DNA of 27,447 nt from SFHK01 sp963618055 (GCA_963618055.1 CAVERI010000033.1:1-27447), one strand, 5' to 3'. Positions 1 through 6,486 are shown, counted from the stretch's first letter. A program made the numbers and translations. The notes: generated by a model not told the origin, from the sequence alone.

Positions 1-81
1 GCGCTGCGTAAGCTGGTCGCATCCGGCGAACTGGCACGCGAGGGCAGCGGCAAGAACACCTGTTACTACCGACTCAAATAG
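1..81 (+). CDS. C-terminal tail of a plus-strand gene (possible winged-helix domain)
   Basis: An open frame enters from the left edge and ends at TAG 79-81, giving 26 visible codons. The end of the peptide (GELAREGSGKNTCYYRLK) looks like the wing of a winged-helix domain: a basic, glycine-rich turn, then a hydrophobic strand. Tails like this are common in AlbA_2/Schlafen-type putative transcriptional regulators and related clostridial DNA-binding proteins. Too little is visible to name the family. The gene converges on the minus-strand genes that follow and is separated from them by a hairpin. The start lies outside the window. Confidence 0.45.
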   Translation, partial: ALRKLVASGELAREGSGKNTCYYRLK

Positions 82-131
82 CCATTTGGAATACCAACAG
101 AGTGGATCGATCCCCATCCAACGGACAATAG

Positions 132-177
132 AAAAAAGAGACCTCCTGTTGTAGAATAAGAAGTACGACAGGAGGTC
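132..177 (-). terminator. Rho-independent terminator of the DUF2871/brnQ' unit
   Basis: A perfect 10-bp stem (GACCTCCTGT at 140-149 against ACAGGAGGTC at 168-177) extends by a few more pairs inward. On the minus strand it is followed by TCTTTTTT (132-139). It closes the minus-strand gene run that ends with the brnQ remnant. On the plus strand no T run follows, so it is a poorer terminator in that direction. Confidence 0.75.
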
Positions 178-235
178 AAATGCATGGCAAGGAAGTGCGC
201 GAAGGTAGAAGGACTAACAGGAGTCATACGAGAGA

Positions 236-395
236 GAAACGCCCGTGATGCAGAAGCCAAGGACGGCGGGTCATACGCTGCCGCCGACCATCTGCCCATA
301 TGGACGGGAAAAATCAGATTTCCGGTGCCAAAGAACATGTCGAAGAGCATGCTGGCAACATAGACGTACTCGCGGCGGCTCAGCTTTTTTGTCAT
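236..395 (-). pseudogene. brnQ N-terminal remnant (branched-chain amino acid carrier), frameshifted and truncated
   Basis: The gene begins with a good ribosome binding site (AGGAG) and an ATG at 395. The first 34 residues are a near-canonical BrnQ (LIVCS-family branched-chain amino acid:cation symporter) N-terminus, with the hallmarks KLSRREYVYVASMLF and GNLIFPVHMG. After HMG (around 297-300) the BrnQ-like sequence moves to another frame, where GQMVGGSV, a TGA at 271-273 (where BrnQ has Trp) and PAVLGFCITGVSLS can be read. Similarity ends near 236, after about 53 of roughly 440 residues. There is therefore at least one frameshift, one nonsense change and loss of most of the gene. The start is only 10 bases from the end of the DUF2871 gene, so a functional brnQ was probably once the last gene of that operon. 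Confidence 0.75.
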
Positions 396-405
396 CTTCT
401 CTCTC

Positions 406-828
406 CTACTTCTTTTCCGAAATTCCTCGCCGAATCTGCAACAGCAACAGTGTCAGACTGCCGCCCAGCAGGATATGCCCGATCCCGGCAACGCCGGAAA
501 TTACAAAACTCATGCCGATGGAAAGCTCCGTTCCCAGAACCTGAAAAACGCCCCGTACCAGCAGCATCACGGCGGATAGGTTCAAGCCGACATGATATGC
601 CGTCAGTACTCGTTCGGTCTTTTCACTGGTGAAGGAAAAGCTCTTTTCCAGCAGAAGCAGCAAAAGGAAGAATACCATGCCCAGAAGGAAGTAATGCGTG
701 TGCACCACACTGAGAGAGGTCTTGGCCGTAAAGCCGTTGAATTTGGTAAATTCGCGGTGAAACACGCCACCGGCCATAGCGAGGACAGCGTACAGCAGCG
801 AAGCATTCATGCAGCGCTTCATCTTCAT
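406..828 (-). CDS. DUF2871 family membrane protein
   Basis: About 140 residues with four predicted membrane helices (first near ASLLYAVLAMAGGVF, then HYFLLGMVFFLLLLLLE, VGLNLSAVMLLVRGVF and GVAGIGHILLGGSLTLLLL). The combination REFTKFNGFT plus SVVHTHYFLLGM is the DUF2871 signature as I know it. Function is unknown. The paired intramembrane histidines (VHTH) could bind a metal or heme, but that is inference. Three in-frame ATGs lie at the start (MKMKMK). The AAAGGAG site is only 2 bases from the ATG at 834 but 8 bases from the one at 828, so 828 is preferred. The gene lies 13 bases after the seven-helix protein gene and is probably cotranscribed with it and the TSCPD gene. Confidence 0.8.
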   Translation of the reverse strand: MKMKRCMNASLLYAVLAMAGGVFHREFTKFNGFTAKTSLSVVHTHYFLLGMVFFLLLLLLEKSFSFTSEKTERVLTAYHVGLNLSAVMLLVRGVFQVLGTELSIGMSFVISGVAGIGHILLGGSLTLLLLQIRRGISEKK

Positions 829-841
829 TTTCATGTCTCCT

Positions 842-1507
842 TTACTTGATTTCTTTTTTCATTGCAGCGTATCCGATCAGCACCGTCCACACATAGGCGC
901 AGGTCTTGGGGATCATCAGCATCCCGATCAGGGGAATCTGATCCGCCCACAGCACCACGGGGATATAGAAGCCGAAGCTCAGCACGATAGTGAGCCACAT
1001 CCAGCGAAACGCCTGATCTGCGTGCTCCCTTGCGCTGCGATAGAACAGAACGATGATCAGCAAGCCCAGCAAAGCGAATGGGATATTGCGGTAGACACCC
1101 CATAAGAGCGGTGCGTCGGCGCTCAGCCATTGGTTCTGCGGCAGCATACAAAGTGCAATGCGCAAGGCAGCCAGAGCGTATACGGCGGCAGTCAGACCAT
1201 GCCGCTCCTTGATCTGATACCGCTGCCGCCAAACGTAATAGAGCAGCACATAAAAGACCGTCATGGTAACGGAGGTAATCCACTTTCCGAGTCCCAGTGG
1301 AACGGTGAAGCTTTCAAGCCCCGAGGTACACAGCGCCAACGCGCGGGGAAGCAGATGGAAGGAGTCCCCCGCACCCAGCACGACAGCCATCCAGCCGAAC
1401 AGTCGGAACTGCGGATTTTTCCTGCTTTTTTGAATCATCAGGATACCAATGGTCACAACGGATGCCAGATAAATGACGTCAAACAGCGTTTCTACAATTG
1501 CCTGCAT
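842..1507 (-). CDS. Seven-helix membrane protein of unknown function
   Basis: 221 residues with about seven hydrophobic helices spread over the whole length and short loops. Noticeable motifs are GDSFHLLPR at the end of helix 2, RIALCMLPQN after helix 4 and a C-terminal helix MLMIPKTCAYVWTVLIGYAAM with a basic tail (KKEIK). I do not recognise a characterised family. A longer open frame extends upstream to 1639 but runs antiparallel-free through the TSCPD gene in another frame. The ATG at 1507 has GGAGG about 10 bases upstream and overlaps the TSCPD stop as TGATG, so translation is probably coupled. DUF2871 follows after 13 bases, so the two membrane proteins may form a complex with the small cytosolic TSCPD protein. 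Confidence 0.75.
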   Translation of the reverse strand: MQAIVETLFDVIYLASVVTIGILMIQKSRKNPQFRLFGWMAVVLGAGDSFHLLPRALALCTSGLESFTVPLGLGKWITSVTMTVFYVLLYYVWRQRYQIKERHGLTAAVYALAALRIALCMLPQNQWLSADAPLLWGVYRNIPFALLGLLIIVLFYRSAREHADQAFRWMWLTIVLSFGFYIPVVLWADQIPLIGMLMIPKTCAYVWTVLIGYAAMKKEIK

Positions 1508-1776
1508 CACTTGTTCTCCTCCTTCCTCTCTTGCGCCTTTGCCGCTTTCAGCGCCCTTGCCAGCTGATCCGGGCAAGATGTCGGCCTCGTGCCGCAGGTA
1601 AGCCCCTCCAGCTTGGCGATCGCTTCGTCCACGCTCCATCCCTCAAGCAAAACGCCGATCCCCTTCAGATTTCCGTTGCAGCCGGCCAGAAACCTCACGT
1701 TATATACCCTGCCATTCGTTATATCAAAAAAGATTCTCTTGGAGCATGTCCCGCTCGTTTCGTATTCGTAGTGCAT
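1507..1776 (-). CDS. TSCPD domain protein (TIGR03905 type)
   Basis: An 89-residue soluble protein with an N-terminal beta-rich half (YEYETSGTCSKRIFFDI, VYNVRFLAGCNGNLKGIG) and a C-terminal CGTRPTSCPDQLARAL motif. TSCPD names the domain also found at the C-terminus of class II ribonucleotide reductases. Stand-alone proteins of this kind are uncharacterised. Conserved cysteines at GTC, GCNGN, LTC and TSC suggest metal or redox chemistry, but this is inference. The AGGAGG site is 6 bases before the ATG. The stop codon overlaps the start of the seven-helix membrane protein gene by one base. A lysine/glutamate-rich tail follows the TSCPD motif. Confidence 0.85.
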   Translation of the reverse strand: MHYEYETSGTCSKRIFFDITNGRVYNVRFLAGCNGNLKGIGVLLEGWSVDEAIAKLEGLTCGTRPTSCPDQLARALKAAKAQERKEENK

Positions 1777-1807
1777 ATGGAGCCTCCTTTTTCATGAATG
1801 CTCAATG

Positions 1808-1850
1808 GGCGGGGATGAAAGCCGATACCTGACTCGGCCTTCACCCCGCC
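1808..1850 (-). terminator. Hairpin after the NhaC-family gene (possible terminator)
   Basis: GGCGGGG(A)TGAA-GCCGA at 1808-1825 pairs with TCGGCCTTCACCCCGCC at 1834-1850, giving a long GC-rich stem with a short loop. No T tract follows on the minus strand, so it is either an inefficient terminator or an RNA-stability/processing hairpin between nhaC and the TSCPD gene. Confidence 0.4.
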
Positions 1851-1919
1851 TGTGCCGCAGTAAAAGCAGCGGATAGCGTACACGGTAGCGCCGAAGAAGT
1901 GCTCCTCCGGTGCGCAGTA

Positions 1920-3260
1920 TCATTTGGCGGCGGGCTGCGCCTTGGCCAGCCTTTTCTCCTCATGGGTACGAAGCAGACCGAACTGAATGGTTACACAGAC
2001 GGCAATGATCAAAGTAAACATATAGAAGGAGTAGGGAATAATCTCCAGCGGCGTGCAGCCAGCCAGCGCTGTGATGATGAGAATCCCGCCGTCATGGGGC
2101 ATCAGAGCCAGGAAAGCGCAGGCAAAAATATCCACCAAGCTTGCGAGCCGCTTGGGCGCGATACCGTATTTACCGCCGACCTCCTTGGCGATGGGGCAGG
2201 TGACGATGATGCCGATGGTGTTATTGATCAGCGCCGCAGAGAGCACCCCTGAAAGCAGGCCTATGCCGTATTCCGCGCCGCGGCGGCTGCGGATTTTGGA
2301 GGAGATCGCATCCACTAACCACTCCACGCCGCCGTAGTGGCGGACAAGGCCGATGATACCGGAAATCAGAGCCGCCACGATGGAAATGGAGAACATATCG
2401 CTCATCCCGCCGCCGATGGCCTGAATCCATTCAAAGAAGCCCACGGTGCCCTGAAACAGCCCGATAACGCCCGTCATCAGGATACCGATAAACAGCACCA
2501 CTGCGACATTGATCCCCATCAGCGCGGTGGCAAGAACCACCACATAGGGAAGCACCTGAACGATGCTGTACTCGCCGGCCCCGATGTCGCCGGCGCCCTG
2601 TCCACCCAGAACCGCATACAGCACGGCGGCCACGACGGCGGCGGGAAGGGCAATGAAAAAGTTCATGCGGAACTTGTCCTTCATATTGGAGCCGCAGCCT
2701 TGAGCAGCTGCAATGGTGGTGTCGGAGATCATAGATAGATTGTCGCCGAAATAGGAGCCGCCAATAACGGCAGCGCCTACGATAGCGGGGTTCAGGCCAG
2801 CACCCTGCGCTACTCCAATGGCCACGGGCGCCATGGCGGCAATGGTGCCCATGGATGTGCCGATGGCGGTAGAGATGAGACAGCACATCAGAAACACGCC
2901 GGGAACCAGCAGCGACACGGGAATGAAGCGCAGCGACAGATTGATCACAGATTCCTTACCGCCCATGGCGGCGGCGGCGCCCTGAAAGCCGCCGGCCATC
3001 AGATAAATCAAAATGATCATCATCACGCCGGAATTTCCCATGCCTTCACAAAACAGATCCAGCTTTTTGCTGATCTTGATCTTGGGTGCCAGCAGCAGCG
3101 CCACGGCGACGCCAGCCAGCAGGGCCACTTGGCGCGGGAACTGTCCAAAAGAATTTTCCACTCCCAGCAGTGTGAACGTGATGCCGCAGCCTACATATAA
3201 GGCTAAGAACACGATCAGCGGCAGGAACGCGATTGCGCCGAGCTTTTTCTGATTTTCCAT
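1920..3260 (-). CDS. NhaC-family ion/substrate antiporter
   Basis: 446 residues and 11-12 predicted helices, with no cleavable signal. The NhaC-family core is seen at residues 169-182 (SYFGDNLSMISDTT, corresponding to the GxxFGDxxSxxSDTT motif) and in the second repeat around NNTIGIIVTCPIAKEV and FACAFLALMPHDGG. Family members exchange Na+ for H+, or for an organic acid, as MleN does with malate and lactate. The frame is open upstream to 3347, but the ATG at 3260 precedes MENQKKLGAIAFLPLIVF and has an AAGGGGG/AAGG region in front, which suits a membrane protein start. It lies 74 bases after the cysteine desulfidase gene on the same strand. The pairing suggests import of the desulfidase substrate or export of a product rather than plain pH homeostasis; this is inference. 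Confidence 0.85.
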   Translation of the reverse strand: MENQKKLGAIAFLPLIVFLALYVGCGITFTLLGVENSFGQFPRQVALLAGVAVALLLAPKIKISKKLDLFCEGMGNSGVMMIILIYLMAGGFQGAAAAMGGKESVINLSLRFIPVSLLVPGVFLMCCLISTAIGTSMGTIAAMAPVAIGVAQGAGLNPAIVGAAVIGGSYFGDNLSMISDTTIAAAQGCGSNMKDKFRMNFFIALPAAVVAAVLYAVLGGQGAGDIGAGEYSIVQVLPYVVVLATALMGINVAVVLFIGILMTGVIGLFQGTVGFFEWIQAIGGGMSDMFSISIVAALISGIIGLVRHYGGVEWLVDAISSKIRSRRGAEYGIGLLSGVLSAALINNTIGIIVTCPIAKEVGGKYGIAPKRLASLVDIFACAFLALMPHDGGILIITALAGCTPLEIIPYSFYMFTLIIAVCVTIQFGLLRTHEEKRLAKAQPAAK

Positions 3261-3334
3261 TTCCTTTTCCCCCTTCGTATTCCACTCTCCCGGCGGTGCG
3301 AAACACCAATGCCCCGGAAGCCTCGTTTTTTCGC

Positions 3335-4681
3335 TCAGGTCGGACAATTTGACAACGTGCGGGCAAAGCCATCTGCAGGCGAATGCTGCGCAGGCTCTGA
3401 CTGGCCGGTCATGATCCGCAGGATCTCCCGGTCTGTTTCCCGCATGCCTAAACGCCCCAGACGGCCCACGTTACGGATGGTGTTCTCCACGCCCTTGGTC
3501 ACGATGCCCTCGCCGCCAAAGAACTGCTGACCGTTCTTGATCATCTGCCAGCCCATGACGCCCGCGTCCACGGAAGCAGCGATTTTGGCCGCGCAGGAGG
3601 CCTTCGCGCCGTCGCAGACCATGCCGGACACAATGGCCAGTGCATTGACCAGCGTGTGGGAAACCGTTTCCAAGTCGCCGCCGTTCAGCCATGCAATGGC
3701 CGCGCCTGCTGCGCAGCCCGCGCAGACCGCGCCGCAATAAGCGCTAAGCCGCCCGATGCCCGTTTTCATGTGGATGGCGAACAGGTCGCTGAGGGTCACG
3801 GCGCGCAGCAGCGTTTCATGGGATACGTTCAGCTCATTGGCGTATTCAATGACCGGTACGGAGGCTGTGATTCCCTGATTGCCGCTGCCGGAAACGATGA
3901 TGACGGGCATCTCGCAGCCGTTCATCCGCGCGTCGGAGCCTGCGGCGGCCATGTAGCGCGCACGGAATTTCACGTCGTCCCCGTAGTAGCTTTTCAGCAC
4001 CTTGCCCACGTTCGCGCCGTAGGAGTGAGCCATGCCCTCTCGGGCGATTGCGTGGTTGTATGTGATCTGGCGCTCCACCAGCTCGCGAACGTCCTCTACG
4101 TCCATTGTTTCCACAAAATCCAGAATGCCCGCCACCGTCAGGCAGCCGTGGTCGGTCAGCCCCGCCGCCGTGCCGGCCTCGGTGGCGCTCTCAGCGGTCA
4201 TCAGCACCTCTCCGTTCCTCTGAATGAGGACGATATGGGTGTGATAGTCGCAGATGCGCAGCTTGACCGTATCCTCTCCGGCCGTCATGGTCAGGAGGAT
4301 ATCGAACACCACGTCGCCCGGCGCAGGCAGCACCTTGATCTCGTGGTTTTCGAGATACGCGCGGATATCCCGCTTCTGTTCCTCGGAAACGTCGGCGATG
4401 ACTTCCAGAATCCGCTCTGGCCTCCCGGCTACAATGCCGGCGGCTGCGGCTGCTTCAATCCCCTTCAGCCCGTCGGTGTTGGGTACGACGACACTTTTGA
4501 CGTTCTTGATGATGTTGCCGCTGGCTTCTACCAAAACCCTTTCCGGCTCTCTGCCCAGCACCTCTCTGGCCTTCGCCGCGCCATAGGCGAGGGAAATCGG
4601 CTCTGTGCAGCCCATGGCGGAGATCAGCTCCTCGTGGAGGATCTGTACAAAGCTACGGTATCGGGCATCCGTTTTTTCCAT
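3335..4681 (-). CDS. cyuA: L-cysteine desulfidase family protein (CyuA/UPF0597, 'serine dehydratase alpha' family)
   Basis: 448 residues, matching the usual length of the UPF0597/L-cysteine desulfidase family. Characterised members use a [4Fe-4S] cluster to split L-cysteine into pyruvate, sulfide and ammonia. The diagnostic SAMGCTEPISLAYGAAKA is at residues 21-38 with the proposed cluster ligand Cys25. Further cysteines suited to cluster binding are at 316, 320, 323, 356 and 363 (SAYCGAVCAGC, GMVCDGAKASC). The glycine-rich SGSGNQGITAS (264-274) is also typical. The ATG at 4681 is preferred over 4738 because MEKTDARYRSF is the family-like start. The C-terminus is about 20 residues longer than the conserved core. 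It is the first gene of a likely operon with the NhaC-family transporter and has a TetR-type operator 280 bases upstream. Serine or other beta-substituted amino acids are alternative substrates. Confidence 0.85.
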   Translation of the reverse strand: MEKTDARYRSFVQILHEELISAMGCTEPISLAYGAAKAREVLGREPERVLVEASGNIIKNVKSVVVPNTDGLKGIEAAAAAGIVAGRPERILEVIADVSEEQKRDIRAYLENHEIKVLPAPGDVVFDILLTMTAGEDTVKLRICDYHTHIVLIQRNGEVLMTAESATEAGTAAGLTDHGCLTVAGILDFVETMDVEDVRELVERQITYNHAIAREGMAHSYGANVGKVLKSYYGDDVKFRARYMAAAGSDARMNGCEMPVIIVSGSGNQGITASVPVIEYANELNVSHETLLRAVTLSDLFAIHMKTGIGRLSAYCGAVCAGCAAGAAIAWLNGGDLETVSHTLVNALAIVSGMVCDGAKASCAAKIAASVDAGVMGWQMIKNGQQFFGGEGIVTKGVENTIRNVGRLGRLGMRETDREILRIMTGQSEPAQHSPADGFARTLSNCPT

Positions 4682-5013
4682 ACTGCTCTTCCCTTCCTTC
4701 TTTGCTGAGTTTGACGGTCGGCGCCGCATAGCAGACACCCGTCAGCGCCGGGGCGACCCGATACGTCTAATCACGCATGCGCATCCTCTCCTTCTTCACA
4801 TTTTAGTCATAACTGCCGCAAACAGCTTTTTCACAATCAGCCGGCCTTCTTTCTACCCTTTCCTTTCTGATAAGCCGAAAGGTATCGGATTCATTCCAAT
4901 CCTTCAAAGCCATGATTGCCGTTTTATGTTCATGCAATGGAATCATTTCCCCCGCGCGTTGATGAACATTGTTCATTTTGTGCATATAAAATCTCCACAG
5001 CTGGTTGGGGATT
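4682..5013 (-). other. 332-base region upstream of the desulfidase gene
   Basis: No convincing gene is seen. It contains the second copy of the TetR-type palindrome (4962-4976). A TATATG hexamer lies about 6 bases before that palindrome on the minus strand, the same layout as the tetR promoter, but no good -35 is present. A 60-codon frame (4985-4803) starts inside this putative -10 and has a GGAG upstream; it matches nothing I know. The remainder would be a long 5' leader for the desulfidase gene. It holds a small CCTTTC/GAAAGG stem (about 4859-4881) but no riboswitch I recognise. Confidence 0.5.
4962..4976. promoter_or_regulatory. Palindromic TetR-type operator, desulfidase promoter side
   Basis: ATGAACATTGTTCAT is a perfect 7+1+7 palindrome. 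It has the same core as the palindrome at the tetR promoter (TGAACA-N2-GTTCA). It lies between the 3' end of tetR and the desulfidase gene, and is the natural site for regulation of cyuA-nhaC by the neighbouring TetR protein. Confidence 0.65.
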
Positions 5014-5571
5014 TTAATAGAGGGTTCTTCGAACGATTTCCAGCACGGCGGAGGAATCGTAATCCCTGCGCAGCATGGCGGAAGTCATCAGAGACAATAA
5101 AATGTCGGCAAATTGATTCATTGTAAACCTGTCGGTAAACGCGTCCGTGCGGATCCTTTTATCCCTTTTCAGCACGGAACACACATCATCCAGAATGCGC
5201 TGCTTCGTCTCCTGCATACGCTTTCTTCCGGAAGATCTTTCCTCCGGCACAAAGCCCAGAGAATGAAGCGTAAAAAAATCGGGATACCGTTCGCTTCCGT
5301 ATTCCATCCGCCGGTATATCCACGCGATGCAGGACGGAACATCCTGAAACGCAGCTTCATCCTTGTTGCGCTGGAAAATCTCGTGCCAGACGCTTTCCAC
5401 CGTAGAGCCCACCAGCTCGGCTTTGGAATCAAAATAATTATAGATGCAGCCTACTGACACACCACAGGCGGAGGCGACTGAGCGGATGCTGATGCCAGAC
5501 CACCCCTGCCGCCGGAGCATCTCCCGGCTGACGTTCAATATTTCCTCTTTCGACGTAGCAATCGTATTCAT
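5014..5571 (-). CDS. TetR/AcrR-family transcriptional regulator
   Basis: 185 residues, normal for the family. The N-terminal helix-turn-helix is at about residues 9-50: ILNVSREMLRRQGW, SIRSVASACGVSVGCIYNYF, DSKAELV. The C-terminal ligand-binding domain is helical and not assignable to a known ligand. The gene has a full consensus promoter and a palindromic operator between the promoter and the start codon, so autorepression is likely. A sister operator lies downstream, in front of the cysteine desulfidase-NhaC genes, making that unit the likely regulated target. The gene reads in the same direction as its targets, about 330 bases upstream. The inducer could be cysteine, sulfide or a related metabolite (inference). 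Confidence 0.9.
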   Translation of the reverse strand: MNTIATSKEEILNVSREMLRRQGWSGISIRSVASACGVSVGCIYNYFDSKAELVGSTVESVWHEIFQRNKDEAAFQDVPSCIAWIYRRMEYGSERYPDFFTLHSLGFVPEERSSGRKRMQETKQRILDDVCSVLKRDKRIRTDAFTDRFTMNQFADILLSLMTSAMLRRDYDSSAVLEIVRRTLY

Positions 5572-5585
5572 GCAAGCACCTCATC

Positions 5586-5600
5586 GTGAACAACGTTCAC
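5586..5600. promoter_or_regulatory. Palindromic TetR-type operator, tetR promoter
   Basis: GTGAACAACGTTCAC has arms GTGAACA and CGTTCAC that match at 6 of 7 positions around a central base. It starts 5 bases after the -10 hexamer of the tetR promoter, so it covers the transcription start. Its core matches the site at 4962-4976. Confidence 0.75.
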
Positions 5601-5605
5601 TTTGC

Positions 5606-5634
5606 ATTATACAAAAAAACCAATCTGCTGTCAA
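5606..5634 (-). promoter_or_regulatory. Consensus sigma-A promoter of tetR
   Basis: On the minus strand, TTGACA (5634-5629), a 17-base spacer and TATAAT (5611-5606). Both hexamers are perfect matches to the consensus. It drives the TetR gene 35 bases downstream and overlaps no other gene. Confidence 0.85.
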
Positions 5635-5755
5635 GAACCCGAACGGCATTTTCAGGGCAAACACACGGATTAAATTCGTATTACAGACGCATGACGAAAA
5701 TAAGCTTAGCCAGTAAACTACCTTTGTTTCTATATGATAAAACTGAGGTGATGAT

Positions 5756-5821
5756 ATGAGCACGGGCTCACGAATCGCAAAATAGCGCTCTCAACGACAG
5801 TGGTCGCAAACGTATTTGCAC
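5756..5821 (+). pseudogene. Remnant of an XRE-family helix-turn-helix regulator
   Basis: GAGGTGATGAT precedes an ATG at 5756. Translation gives MSTGSRIAK, a TAG at 5783-5785, then RSQRQWSQTYL in the same frame. This resembles the beginning of XRE-type regulators (a GxRIxxxRxxxxWSQxxLA pattern) with the tenth residue changed to a stop. Similarity fades after about 22 codons and no gene body follows. Upstream, TATATGATAAAACT may be the decayed -10 region. It is on the opposite strand to tetR, in an AT-rich segment without intact genes. Confidence 0.45.
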
Positions 5822-5835
5822 GGAAGCCGCTATTT

Positions 5836-5893
5836 CACAATACTTTGGACGAAACTTCGTATTGTGGATGATGTCCTGCTATCGTCCAAAGTA
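5836..5893. repeat. Two interlocked inverted repeats in AT-rich intergenic DNA
   Basis: TACTTTGGACGA (5841-5852) has a perfect 12-base inverted copy, TCGTCCAAAGTA (5882-5893). CACAATAC (5836-5843) has a perfect 8-base inverted copy, GTATTGTG (5859-5866). The two pairs overlap at 5841-5843 and cross each other, so as RNA they would form alternative hairpins or a pseudoknot; as DNA they could be protein or recombinase sites. From about 5640 to 6078 no intact gene is seen, only the XRE remnant and this repeat. Confidence 0.7.
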
Positions 5894-6078
5894 GGGTGCA
5901 TTCCTTGATAAATCTCTGATTTCGACCCAGAAAACCAGCTATGAGTAGTCTAAAAGAGTCGGACAGAGGAAATCTCCATCAGTCATGATGAAACTTCTAA
6001 TTCCATTTCTCGCACACGCAGCCTATATTGGGTGGATATATTCTGTATTCTGACGGTTTTGCGTTCTATAAATGCAAT

Positions 6079-6115
6079 AAAATCCTCATGCTTTGTATCC
6101 AAACATGAGGATTTT
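6079..6115 (-). terminator. Rho-independent terminator of ssrA
   Basis: AAAATCCTCATG (6079-6090) and CATGAGGATTTT (6104-6115) form a perfect 12-bp stem with a 13-base loop. The T-rich end of the stem continues into TTATTGC on the minus strand. It begins about 10 bases after the tmRNA 3' CCA. The stem is symmetrical and could also stop plus-strand transcripts. Confidence 0.85.
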
Positions 6116-6124
6116 GTTGATGTA

Positions 6125-6472
6125 TGGAGGCGAGGGGGGTCGAACCCCTGTCCGAAAACCCGACGAAAAGAGCGTCTCCGAGCGCAGTTCGTGTTTTAGG
6201 ATTCCCCTCGACGGACTCCCGCGAACAGGATTCCGCCTACGGTAGCTTCATAAATGCCGGCCCGCTTCAAAGCTTTATTGAGCCCGTTCCCTGCCTTTAT
6301 GACGCCGGTGGCCTACGCCGCAGGAGGCTTAGGGTCGACGGTCACCGCATTAAGCGGCGACGGCGTAACTGTCGTTATTCGCAGTTATTGTTTTTCCCGA
6401 TTTTAGGGCAGATCGGGGCTGCCGCTCGCTTCTCTTCTCCCCTGAGTCCCCGTCGAAACCAAATACGCCCCC
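6125..6472 (-). ncRNA. ssrA: tmRNA (transfer-messenger RNA)
   Basis: The 5' end GGGGGCGTATTTGG followed by TTCGACGGGGAC (from 6472) and the 3' end with GGTTCGACCCCCC and CGCCTCCA (to 6125) pair as a 7-bp acceptor stem with one G-U pair. CCA is encoded, and the T-loop GTTCGAC is present. Length is 348 bases, normal for one-piece tmRNA. The message part starts at resume codon GCG (6382-6380) and reads ANNDSYAVAA then TAA (6352-6350). It rescues stalled ribosomes together with SmpB, whose gene lies 14 bases upstream. A weak promoter, TTGAGC-17-TAGCAA, is visible in the end of smpB. The 3' end of ssrA is a common integration site for mobile elements, and the DNA beyond it changes in composition. 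Confidence 0.95.
6350..6382 (-). other. tmRNA tag reading frame
   Basis: The tag frame inside ssrA reads GCG AAT AAC GAC AGT TAC GCC GTC GCC GCT TAA. This encodes ANNDSYAVAA, so with the tRNA-borne alanine the full tag is AANNDSYAVAA. The terminal AVAA resembles the ALAA degron read by ClpXP and related proteases. Confidence 0.9.
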
Positions 6473-6486
6473 ACGATGCGGGATTG

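Noticed and set aside
178..250. 22-codon plus-strand frame with a strong AGGAGG site, starting at 179
   Set aside because: The ribosome binding site is simply one arm of the terminator hairpin, and the peptide is short, basic and without any known similarity.
1794..1923. Short frames between nhaC and the TSCPD gene, one with a CFYCGTG motif
   Set aside because: The cysteine-containing frame has no start codon of its own after the nhaC stop, and the 43-codon ATG frame is low-complexity Arg/Leu. Treated as intergenic sequence with a hairpin.
4803..4985. 60-codon minus-strand frame between tetR and cyuA
   Set aside because: It has a GGAG before the ATG, but the ATG lies within the TATATG next to the operator, the operator would be inside the coding part, and the peptide resembles nothing I know. 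It is mentioned under the upstream region only.
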